Source of the DNA: JBEEMU01 sp043778315
GTDB taxonomy: Bacteria; Bacteroidota; Bacteroidia; Chitinophagales; Saprospiraceae
DNA length: 10,704 nt
Reading direction: 5' to 3'
NCBI GenBank assembly: GCA_043778315.1
Contig: JAYWGJ010000018.1
Location: 1-10,704 of the forward strand
Positions 1 through 5,830 of this stretch are shown piece after piece. The position numbers and the translations under genes are program-made. Every line of letters starts with the position of its first letter. Positions within the stretch are counted from its first letter, which is position 1. The notes under the pieces were generated by a model. That model was not told the origin of the DNA. It searched no databases and saw only the letters and a program-made list of their open reading frames with translations.

Positions 1-144
1 AGTAGAATGTGTTAAATTCAATTTCGCTTTTTTACTTTTTTTACGAAGCAAGTGACGCTTTCCTGCGTGTGCGCACTTTAACTTGCCTGTGCCTGTTACC
101 CGAAAGCGTTTTTTCGCACTCGAGTTAGTTTTCATTTTTGGCAT
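1..144 (-). CDS. rpmI: 50S ribosomal protein L35, C-terminus cut by window edge
   Basis: The reverse strand from the ATG at 144 reads MPKMKTNSSAKKRFRVTGTG and continues with a strongly basic tract rich in Lys and Arg (KLKCAHAGKRHLLRKKSKKAK). This is the standard start and composition of bacterial L35, a small protein of the large ribosomal subunit. Only 48 codons are inside the window; the family is usually about 64-65 residues, so roughly 16 residues and the stop lie beyond position 1. It follows infC on the same strand, the conserved infC-rpmI-rplT order, so rplT (L20) is expected next outside the window. The 183-bp gap from infC carries a -7 promoter box, so rpmI may also be transcribed independently of infC. 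The Cys at residue 24 is where many L35 proteins have a basic residue; this is minor variation. Confidence 0.95.
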   Translation of the reverse strand, partial: MPKMKTNSSAKKRFRVTGTGKLKCAHAGKRHLLRKKSKKAKLNLTHST

Positions 145-240
145 GAAATGAGACGTTTTAAATGATTATAATATAAGTTTATTTATGCAAAAGCAATTTC
201 GTACTGTACTGAACAACACAATTTTAAACCTAAGCGGCTG

Positions 241-248
241 CAAAGGTA
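241..248 (-). promoter_or_regulatory. Putative -7 box of an rpmI promoter
   Basis: On the minus strand this reads TACCTTTG and is followed by CA, matching the Bacteroidetes primary sigma factor -7 consensus TAnnTTTG. The expected -33 TTTG is not evident 18-20 bases upstream, where the sequence is simply AT-rich. Transcription from here would give an rpmI leader of about 90 nt, long enough for ribosomal-protein feedback, although no clear L20-binding structure was recognised. Confidence 0.55.
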
Positions 249-327
249 ATTATTTTTATCGGTAATTAAAATTATTTATTAGAATAATGCGAAATAAAAA
301 ACTACACATTATAAAAATAACGTATAT

Positions 328-930
328 CTATTTACTACCGTGCTTCTTTTTCGGTGCGATATTGATGCTCATGCGTCGCCCTTCGAGCTTCGGAAGTCCG
401 TCGGCAACGCCTACATCTTCTACCGCTTGAATGAATTTGAGTAGCAATAATTCGCCACGCTCCTTAAACGCAATCGCCCGCCCTTTAAACTGCACATACA
501 CTTTTACCTTCGCGTCCTCGTCTTTGAGGAAACCAAGTGCGTGCCGTACTTTGAAGTCAAAATCGTGTTCGTGCGTGTCAGGACTCATACGAATTTCCTT
601 GATGATAGTCTGTTTTGCGTTCGCTTTCATCTCTTTTTCGCGTTTTTTACGCTCAAAAAGAAACTTATTGTAGTCGGTGATTCTACAAATCGGCGGCTCT
701 GCGGTCGGCGTAGTTTCTATCAAATCCAACTCTGCCTTGTCCGCAATCGCCATTGCGCGGGCGAGGGTATAAATACCGGGTTCGATAGTTTCGCCTAATT
801 TTGCGGAAAGCTCCTCCAGGCTGTCGCCTACCAGACGCACTTGCTCTACATTGCGAATGTCCTCATTAATCCGAAACGGGTTGCGATTCGGTTGAGGCAT
901 ATTCCTATGGTTGTTGTTTTGTTTAGCCAA
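328..930 (-). CDS. infC: Translation initiation factor IF-3
   Basis: IF-3 binds the 30S subunit, prevents premature 50S joining and checks initiator tRNA and start-codon pairing. The 200-residue product has the usual two-domain layout. The N-terminal domain, about residues 19-88, starts FRINEDIR and ends near PPICRITDYNKF. A charged helical linker follows (FERKKREKEMKANAK). The C-terminal domain, about 108-195, contains KEIRMSP, HDFDFKVRHA, VYVQFKGR and GRRMSINIAPKK, all typical of the family. The length is ordinary, with a short Asn-rich N-terminal extension (MAKQNNNHRN) before an internal Met11. I prefer the ATG at 930 because it lies about 50 nt downstream of the start point predicted from a strong promoter; Met11 (codon 898-900) is the alternative. 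Unlike many proteobacterial infC genes it starts at ATG, not AUU, so the classical AUU-dependent autoregulation is not evident. Confidence 0.97.
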   Translation of the reverse strand: MAKQNNNHRNMPQPNRNPFRINEDIRNVEQVRLVGDSLEELSAKLGETIEPGIYTLARAMAIADKAELDLIETTPTAEPPICRITDYNKFLFERKKREKEMKANAKQTIIKEIRMSPDTHEHDFDFKVRHALGFLKDEDAKVKVYVQFKGRAIAFKERGELLLLKFIQAVEDVGVADGLPKLEGRRMSINIAPKKKHGSK

Positions 931-985
931 ACGATGGTTACTAAGAATAAATGATTAAGAAACTATATTTATTTTTTTATTGCTG

Positions 986-1016
986 CAAAAGTAAGGTTTT
1001 TTTATATAGAAACAAA
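986..1016 (-). promoter_or_regulatory. infC promoter, Bacteroidetes -33/-7 type
   Basis: On the minus strand, TTTG (1016-1013) is followed by a 19-base AT-rich spacer and TACTTTTG (993-986), then CA. This is an essentially perfect match to the Bacteroidetes housekeeping consensus TTTG-N19-TAnnTTTG. The predicted start point near 980 would give a 5' leader of about 50 nt before the infC ATG. Confidence 0.85.
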
Positions 1017-1081
1017 ATATTTTGATTTTTTTCGAAAATCTGTTCAAATATAATACCCTACACAAAGAAATAATTAATATT

Positions 1082-1111
1082 TTTGTATTTAATATTTTTT
1101 ATATATCTTTG
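1082..1111 (+). promoter_or_regulatory. Promoter of the coiled-coil exported protein gene
   Basis: TTTG at 1082-1085, an 18-base AT-rich spacer and TATCTTTG at 1104-1111 match the Bacteroidetes -33/-7 consensus. Transcription would begin near 1117, about 30 nt before the ATG at 1148. Its position inside the upstream part of the open frame argues that the frame before 1148 is not translated. It is back to back with the infC promoter, with about 66 bp between the two -33 elements. Confidence 0.8.
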
Positions 1112-1147
1112 TGTTGTATTAAATTTTTTTTAAATATAATAATCATC

Positions 1148-2389
1148 ATGTATTCATTTTTTAGCCTTAATTACCGATTTATTACTATTTGTCACTACTT
1201 ATTTTTAATAATAAGTAGTTTATTTGTGTTTACGCAGCAGTTATCCGCGCAGCAACACCTATATATACGCGACCGATACGGCAACCCGATAAAGTCGATG
1301 TGCATCGTTAATATAAAAACGAAGGCAACAAAAACTGTGAAATCGGTGTTTTTAATAAGGAGTCAGATTACGGAACAGGGCGAAATAATCGCACGAGGCA
1401 ACTTAAGCACGATTTACGATATTTTTGTAACGGGCAAAGGCTACCAAAAAACGAGTGTGTCACAAAATATTTACGACGGCATGGTGATTACGCTCTATCG
1501 CGACCCTGCATATATAGACACAGGCGAGATTGCACGACGTGCGCGCGAAGACGCAGAGCAGGAGTTTAAACGCCAATTAGAGGCGATTATGGCGGAAAAT
1601 CGACACATTCAGGACTCTTTGAACAAGGCGTTAGTAGTGGAAATCGCGCTCAAAAAACGTGCAGAAGAATCATTGCGCCGCACGCAAGATTCGCTCGTAG
1701 TAGCCAAAACGTTTGCTGCCGAACAGACGCAAAAGGTAAAAAATTTGGAGCAAAAACAAGCCGCAAGTGACTCAACCGTACAAGATATGGTGGCAGATAT
1801 GCACATCATGAAGGCACAGTTAAACGGACTTACAAGTCCGAAAAATAAGAAAAAATTTGCCAAAGTTAAGTCTAAACCTGAGCCGCAGCCAAAACCGCAG
1901 CCCGCAATACCTGCAACACAGACGATAGACACACCACAAGCAGCAAGCGCACTCGCAGCAAAACCTGCACAAAAGCCGCTTTGCATCTTTTACGACATCA
2001 AGCAATGGGTAGATGACGATGTAAGCGCAAGCAAATCGAGAGAATGGAAAACGTTAGTTGGTAAAATAATTGTGACAAACCCCGCTTTGTTCGTAGATGG
2101 CAAGCTAACGATGTATGTTAGTATCTATGATAATGATAATCAACGGTTTGTACCCGAGTCTTCGAGTAATAAAGTAAGTAAATTTGATAAAAATAAATTG
2201 GAAGTGACGCTTGCTACCAAGCAATCTGAACCGACAAAGTACGATTTTAGATTTAACGTTCGTAACGATTACAACTACTATGTAGAACATACAGAACTTA
2301 CTCGCGGAAGGAGCTACACTATAAAGATGTACGATATAAATGGTGTAGAACTTTTGGGGAGTGTGTACAGTTTCACGTTTCCAAAATAA
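1148..2389 (+). CDS. Exported coiled-coil protein of unknown function
   Basis: I do not recognise a named family. From the ATG at 1148 the product is 413 residues. Residues 1-35 look like a signal peptide, with a hydrophobic core (LFLIISSLFVF) and a likely cut after LSAQ. Residues 36-120 look beta-rich (LYIRDRYGNP, IYDIFVTGKGYQKTSV), reminiscent of carboxypeptidase-regulatory-like beta-sandwich modules, but this is weak. Residues 125-228 are charged, helical and probably coiled coil (EIARRAREDAEQEFKRQLEA; AEESLRRTQDSLVVAKTFA). Residues 240-278 are a Lys/Pro/Ala linker (KPEPQPKPQPAIPA). Residues 279-413 form a second beta-rich domain ending NGVELLGSVYSFTFPK. The frame stays open upstream to a TTG at 1022, but that extension is Ile/Phe-rich and contains the promoter, so I reject it. 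A terminator follows at once, so the gene appears monocistronic. A periplasmic or surface role is inferred only from the signal peptide and the layout. Confidence 0.85.
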   Translation: MYSFFSLNYRFITICHYLFLIISSLFVFTQQLSAQQHLYIRDRYGNPIKSMCIVNIKTKATKTVKSVFLIRSQITEQGEIIARGNLSTIYDIFVTGKGYQKTSVSQNIYDGMVITLYRDPAYIDTGEIARRAREDAEQEFKRQLEAIMAENRHIQDSLNKALVVEIALKKRAEESLRRTQDSLVVAKTFAAEQTQKVKNLEQKQAASDSTVQDMVADMHIMKAQLNGLTSPKNKKKFAKVKSKPEPQPKPQPAIPATQTIDTPQAASALAAKPAQKPLCIFYDIKQWVDDDVSASKSREWKTLVGKIIVTNPALFVDGKLTMYVSIYDNDNQRFVPESSSNKVSKFDKNKLEVTLATKQSEPTKYDFRFNVRNDYNYYVEHTELTRGRSYTIKMYDINGVELLGSVYSFTFPK

Positions 2390-2421
2390 AACATTTTAAG
2401 TACTTTACAGCAATGAAAAAA

Positions 2422-2461
2422 GCCGATGACGTGGATAAACCGCATCGTCGGCATTTTTTTT
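2422..2461 (+). terminator. Rho-independent terminator
   Basis: GCCGATGACGTGG (2422-2434), loop ATAAA and CCGCATCGTCGGC (2440-2452) form a 13-bp stem with one C-A mismatch and two G-U pairs in the plus-strand RNA, followed by a run of T at 2454-2461. It lies 32 bases after the stop of the preceding plus-strand gene. The six A's before the stem would also give a short U-tract on the minus strand, but the wobble pairs become mismatches in that direction. Confidence 0.85.
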
Positions 2462-2503
2462 GAATGATATATTAAAATCAATAACTCATAAAAATCAATT
2501 TTC

Positions 2504-3796
2504 ATGTTAAAATGGAGTAGTATTATCCTTTTATGGATAGGAATTAGTGCAAACCAAAGTCAAATATTGGCGCAAAGTCAAATAAAAGTGTCGAATCTGA
2601 AAAAACATATCCGTTTTTTGGCAGATGACAAGCTAAAAGGGCGCGCACCAGGCAGCGAAGGCGATATATTGGCAGAAAATTACATTATTAATTGCTTTGA
2701 GCAATACAATTTGTTGCCTTACGGCGATAAAATGGATAAAATAGTCAAAAAAGGCGATAAAATAATCCGTAATGCTTATACGCAAGCATTTTCGTTTAGC
2801 CTCAGCAATAATCCGCACGGCAGTGCCGACGACCCGAACGCGCCCAAAGAAAACGGACGGAATATAGTTGGTTTTTTGGATAATGGCGCAACAAATACCA
2901 TCGTTATCGGCGCGCATTACGATCACCTTGGTGATACAGGACGCGGCTCGAGCTTGGATGCAAACCCCGAAGGCAAAATACACAACGGCGCAGACGATAA
3001 CGCTTCGGGCGTGGCAGGTTTGCTCGAGTTGGCGCGTATTTATAGCACAAATAACATAAAAGAGCAACATAATTTCTTATTTATTGCCTTTTCGGCAGAA
3101 GAAGCGGGCTTGATTGGCTCAAAATATTATGTCAATAATCCGACCGTTCCGCTCGAAAAAATGCAAGCAATGTTCAATATGGATATGGTAGGACGGCTGA
3201 ACGACAGCACCCAAAAACTGATGGTTTATGGCGTAGGCACGTCGCCGATTTTTGTGCCGATGCTGAGTAATTTTAACCATAAACCATTTCAGTTATCGAC
3301 GGACAGCTCGGGCGTTGGTCCGAGCGACCACACGTCGTTTTACCTCAAAAACGTGCCTGTTTTGCACTTTTTTACGGGACAACACGCCGATTACCACAAA
3401 CCAACCGACGATTACAGCAAAATAAACTTCAAAGGCGAAGCCAAAGTACTCACGTTTATGACGCAACTTATCGACCTGATAGACGCGAGTCCGAAGCTGA
3501 GTTTTAGAGAAACGAAGGTAAAAGCGGCGAAATCGAACGGCTTTAAAGTGAGTATGGGCGTGATGCCCGACTACGCTTTTGACGGCAAAGGCTTGCGCGT
3601 AGATGGCGTAACCGAAGGCAAACCCGCGCAAAAAGCAGGCTTGAAAGCAGGCGATATAGTGCTGAAATTGGGCGAAACCGATGTCACAAATATCTACGAC
3701 TATATGGACGCGCTCAATCATTTTGAGAAAGGCGTGACTACGCAGGTGCAGGTGTTGCGCAATAAAAAAGTGGAGACGTTTACGATTACGTTTTAA
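2504..3796 (+). CDS. Exported M28 family zinc peptidase with C-terminal PDZ domain
   Basis: Likely a periplasmic or secreted aminopeptidase with two co-catalytic zinc ions. The 430-residue product begins with a signal peptide, likely cut after QILAQ (residue 24). The M28 domain, about 30-330, shows the full expected ligand set: H138 in GAHYDHLG with supporting D140; D165 in GADDNASG; E199 (general base) and E200 in AFSAEEAGLIGS; D227 in NMDMVGR; and H298 in YHKPTDD. The C-terminal 80 residues (about 349-430) look like a PDZ domain: GVTEGKPAQKAGLKAGDIVL, then ETDVTNIYDYMDAL and a final beta strand. PDZ-tailed M28 peptidases are known in Bacteroidota; the PDZ domain may bind substrate C-termini (inference). 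The ATG at 2504 places the signal peptide correctly. The gap after the preceding terminator is only 42 bases and shows no convincing promoter. No sorting domain is visible, so periplasmic residence is more likely than T9SS export. Substrate specificity cannot be read from the sequence. Confidence 0.95.
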   Translation: MLKWSSIILLWIGISANQSQILAQSQIKVSNLKKHIRFLADDKLKGRAPGSEGDILAENYIINCFEQYNLLPYGDKMDKIVKKGDKIIRNAYTQAFSFSLSNNPHGSADDPNAPKENGRNIVGFLDNGATNTIVIGAHYDHLGDTGRGSSLDANPEGKIHNGADDNASGVAGLLELARIYSTNNIKEQHNFLFIAFSAEEAGLIGSKYYVNNPTVPLEKMQAMFNMDMVGRLNDSTQKLMVYGVGTSPIFVPMLSNFNHKPFQLSTDSSGVGPSDHTSFYLKNVPVLHFFTGQHADYHKPTDDYSKINFKGEAKVLTFMTQLIDLIDASPKLSFRETKVKAAKSNGFKVSMGVMPDYAFDGKGLRVDGVTEGKPAQKAGLKAGDIVLKLGETDVTNIYDYMDALNHFEKGVTTQVQVLRNKKVETFTITF

Positions 3797-3800
3797 TGGT

Positions 3801-3820
3801 GTGCGGGTTTCAACCCGCAC
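3801..3820 (+). repeat. Perfect hairpin just after the M28 gene
   Basis: GTGCGGGTT and AACCCGCAC form a perfect 9-bp inverted repeat around TC (or 8 bp with a TTCA tetraloop). It starts four bases after the M28 stop codon. No T-tract follows, so it is not a standard intrinsic terminator, though it could stabilise the 3' end of the mRNA. It is also the left outer arm of the larger inverted-repeat element. Confidence 0.75.
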
Positions 3821-3912
3821 CAGGCAGAGGTGGTCAGTTGTCCAAAACTTTACCACGAATTACGCGAATTTTCACTAATTCTATCGGTGGACGGTTTTTA
3901 ATTTCACCAATA

Positions 3913-3944
3913 TTTTGATAATTTTCATTCGAAAATTATCAAAA
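3913..3944. repeat. Perfect 14-bp palindrome inside the element
   Basis: TTTTGATAATTTTC (3913-3926), spacer ATTC and GAAAATTATCAAAA (3931-3944) are perfect complements. The stem is AT-rich and has no flanking U-tract that would suggest a terminator. It lies near the middle of the larger inverted-repeat element and could be an independent insertion or part of its fold. Confidence 0.8.
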
Positions 3945-3993
3945 CTAACCTAGTTTCACGAATTTTGCCCGCGTAATTCGTAAATTTTGCTGT

Positions 3994-4024
3994 TTGAGTA
4001 AAAAAATTTCAATTTTTTACTCAA
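3994..4024. repeat. 12-bp AT-rich palindrome inside the element
   Basis: TTGAGTAAAAAA (3994-4005) and TTTTTTACTCAA (4013-4024) are perfect complements around a 7-base spacer that can itself partly pair. This is the second internal hairpin of the 3805-4147 element. Confidence 0.75.
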
Positions 4025-4233
4025 CCAATTAGTGAAATTAAAATTATCTAATCATCAAAATTTGTGCAAATTCGCGTAATTCGTGGTGTAAAAATAAAAC
4101 TGACCACATCTGCCCGCACCAAGTAAGATAGGTGCGGATTGAAACCCAAGCGTTGCATTAATACCAATAAAATGAAAATATTGACGGAGTATTTTTAAAA
4201 ATATTTTTTCTTAGTTTAAAAACAAATAAAAAA

Positions 4234-5424
4234 ATGAATTTCGATAGTTTAATTGTAAAAAATCGCCTTGATAAAAACCTAAACGTGCATTCGCATCAGT
4301 TGCCGATATTCGCGACCTCTTCGTTTGATTTTGAGGATATTACGCAAGGGATTGAGGTATTTGCGGGCAACGAAAAGGCGCATTTTTACTCGCGCTACGG
4401 CAACCCGACTATCGAATCCGTTGCGGATAAAATAGCCGCTATGGAGGCGTTCGGCTTGGCGAATACCGAGGCGAAAGCCGTGATGGTGAGTTCGGGCATG
4501 TCGGCTATCAGCACCGCGCTGTTGGCTACTTTGAAGGCAGGCGACGCGCTGCTCACACAGGGCAATTTGTACGGTGGCACGACCGAAATGTTCACGAAAA
4601 TCATCGCGCCGCTCGGTATTTTGCCTATTTTTATAGATTTAACGGACGATATTGCGATAAAAAACGCGCTCGCAGCGCACCAAAATATCCGCGCTATATT
4701 TTTGGAAACGCCCTCAAATCCGAGTTTGGTTTGTTACGATATAGCGGAAATAGCGGAAATGGCGCATGGAAACGGTGCGATTTTGATAGTGGATAATACG
4801 TTTTGTACGCCTTATTTGCAGCAGCCGTTCGCGTTTGGCGCAGACCTAATCATACATTCTACTACGAAATACCTGAACGGTCACGGCACAGCAACGGCTG
4901 GCGTAGTGGTTGGGCGCGACGCGGAAACGATGCGGCGCGTATGGCAGACGATGAAACTTTTGGGGACGAATTGCAACCCGTTTGATGCGTGGCTCACCGC
5001 AGTCGGTATGCAGACTTTGGTGTTGCGTATGGATAAACATTGCAGCAATGCCAACGAATTGGCGCAATATTTATTGACAAAAAGCGAGGTTTTGGCGGTC
5101 AATCACCCGTCGCTGACGCAGCACGGCACGCACGATATTGCGCGTAAGCAGATGAAAAATTTTGGTGGAATGCTCAGTTTTGAACTACGCGGCGGCTACG
5201 ATGCGGCGTTGCGTTTTATGAAACGCTTGGAGTTTTGCGCGTTTGCGCCGACTTGCGGCGACGTAGATACGTTGGTAATGCACCCTGCCTCGATGTCGCA
5301 CGTCAATATCGATAAAAAAATACGCGAAGCGAACGGCTTAACCGATGGCTTAATCCGTATTTCGGTGGGCATTGAAAATATAGCCGATATTATAAAGGAC
5401 CTCGAGCGGGGATTTGGAGTGTAA
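4234..5424 (+). CDS. PLP-dependent trans-sulfuration enzyme (Cys/Met metabolism family)
   Basis: A cytoplasmic PLP enzyme of the fold-type I Cys/Met metabolism family, whose members act on cystathionine, O-acylhomoserines or methionine. The length of 396 residues is normal. Visible landmarks: Y52 and R54 in FYSRYGNPT (PLP phosphate contacts from the partner subunit); Y113 in NLYGGTT; SNPS at 161-164; D187 in IVDNTF (contacts the PLP ring nitrogen); the Schiff-base lysine K212 in HSTTKYLNGHG; and R375 in GLIRISVGIEN (substrate carboxylate). The lysine-region motif resembles methionine gamma-lyases and O-acetylhomoserine sulfhydrylases. However, the Cys typical of characterised methionine gamma-lyases just after the active-site Tyr is Gly115 here, as in cystathionine gamma-synthases. 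The exact reaction is therefore left open and no symbol is assigned. No other methionine or cysteine genes are adjacent. The upstream region is AT-rich, with no clear -33/-7 pair and no recognised riboswitch. Confidence 0.93.
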   Translation: MNFDSLIVKNRLDKNLNVHSHQLPIFATSSFDFEDITQGIEVFAGNEKAHFYSRYGNPTIESVADKIAAMEAFGLANTEAKAVMVSSGMSAISTALLATLKAGDALLTQGNLYGGTTEMFTKIIAPLGILPIFIDLTDDIAIKNALAAHQNIRAIFLETPSNPSLVCYDIAEIAEMAHGNGAILIVDNTFCTPYLQQPFAFGADLIIHSTTKYLNGHGTATAGVVVGRDAETMRRVWQTMKLLGTNCNPFDAWLTAVGMQTLVLRMDKHCSNANELAQYLLTKSEVLAVNHPSLTQHGTHDIARKQMKNFGGMLSFELRGGYDAALRFMKRLEFCAFAPTCGDVDTLVMHPASMSHVNIDKKIREANGLTDGLIRISVGIENIADIIKDLERGFGV

Positions 5425-5430
5425 AGGGAC

Positions 5431-5461
5431 AAAAAAAGGGTGTCTGCGATTGCAGACACCC
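5431..5461. terminator. Perfect 10-bp hairpin after the PLP enzyme gene
   Basis: GGGTGTCTGC (5438-5447), loop GATT and GCAGACACCC (5452-5461) are perfectly complementary, starting 14 bases after the stop codon. On the plus strand the stem is followed by CCC rather than T's, so a U-tract is missing in the expected direction. The seven A's before the stem (5431-5437) make a canonical hairpin plus U7 on the minus strand instead, where no gene precedes it. It is probably a terminator or 3'-end stabiliser of the upstream gene whose T-tract has decayed, or a block to antisense transcription. Confidence 0.55.
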
Positions 5462-5830
5462 CCCTAACATCAAACACTAAACACAAACAAAACGTCTTTG
5501 TATTATATACAATAAAATAATACTTTTAATTTTAAGTTGTAGCTATTTTAAAACAACATTGTACTTGCTGCAAAAATTACTGCAAAATCCGTACCGAATA
5601 TTTATAAACAATTACATTGCAAAAATAGACTTTATAAATCGAACAAAAAAATATTCTTTCATTTTTTTTATAATTATTTTTATTTTTATTACGACAAGCA
5701 TGATTATTACGACAAAACATACCCTCAATATTATTACAAGAGCAAATAAAATACTACTTTTGCAGCATAATAAAATATATTCTTAGTCACATTTCACAAA
5801 AATATTCTCGATTGCAATCAAAAAATTACC
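5462..5830 (+). other. AT-rich intergenic region without a credible gene
   Basis: This 369-bp stretch is strongly AT-rich with poly-T/A runs. A 75-codon frame from a TTG at 5559 gives an Ile/Phe/Lys/Asn-rich product typical of random AT-rich DNA, and the promoter of the next gene lies at its 3' end; I do not call it. No tRNA, riboswitch or GC-rich hairpin was seen. The only functional signal found is the -7 box at 5755. Confidence 0.6.
5755..5762 (+). promoter_or_regulatory. Putative -7 box for the M1 peptidase-porG operon
   Basis: TACTTTTG followed by CA matches the Bacteroidetes -7 consensus and is the same octamer as in the infC promoter. A -33 TTTG is not present at the usual spacing, so the site may be weak or activator-dependent. 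The predicted start near 5768 leaves a leader of about 60 nt before the ATG at 5831. Confidence 0.55.

Larger units (their letters stand above)
3805..4147. repeat. 343-bp nested inverted-repeat element, MITE-like
   Basis: This stretch has no credible gene but pairs with itself end to end. Outer arms: GGGTTTCAACCCGCACC (3805-3821) matches the complement of 4131-4147 with one mismatch. Next, GGCAGAGGTGGTCAGTT (3823-3839) matches the complement of 4098-4114 with one mismatch. Next, ACCACGAATTACGCGAATTT (3852-3871) is a perfect 20-base match to the complement of 4068-4087. Further in, TTCACTAATT (3871-3880) pairs with 4027-4036. Two separate hairpins occupy the centre. The 12-mer CGCGTAATTCGT occurs at 3970 and 4073, and its complement at 3855. 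Long terminal inverted repeats without a transposase suggest a non-autonomous mobile element or composite repeat. No clear target-site duplication was found, so the mobile interpretation is unproven. Alternatives are a structured RNA or an accumulation of small palindromic repeats. Confidence 0.75.

Noticed and set aside
2459..2489. Possible -33/-7 pair for the M28 gene (TTTG-N19-TAACTCAT)
   Set aside because: The -33 and spacing fit, but the second half of the -7 box is TCAT instead of TTTG, and the TTTG is part of the terminator T-tract. Too weak to list as a promoter.
3970..4084. CRISPR-like array suggested by the recurring CGCGTAATTCGT core
   Set aside because: Only three copies occur, in mixed orientation with unequal spacing and within inverted-repeat arms. 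There is no regular repeat-spacer pattern and no cas gene.
3805..4147. Insertion sequence with transposase
   Set aside because: The element is only 343 bp, contains no frame resembling a transposase, and no convincing target-site duplication flanks it. It is called as a repeat only.
4148..4233. Promoter or SAM-type riboswitch upstream of the PLP enzyme gene
   Set aside because: The 86-bp leader is AT-rich. Candidate TTG and TAGTTTAA elements do not have correct spacing or consensus, and no conserved riboswitch helices can be drawn.
5559..5786. Small plus-strand ORF of 75 codons starting at TTG
   Set aside because: The product is rich in Ile, Phe, Lys and Asn as expected for AT-rich non-coding DNA. 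It has a TTG start and overlaps the -7 box of the next gene. No family resemblance was seen.
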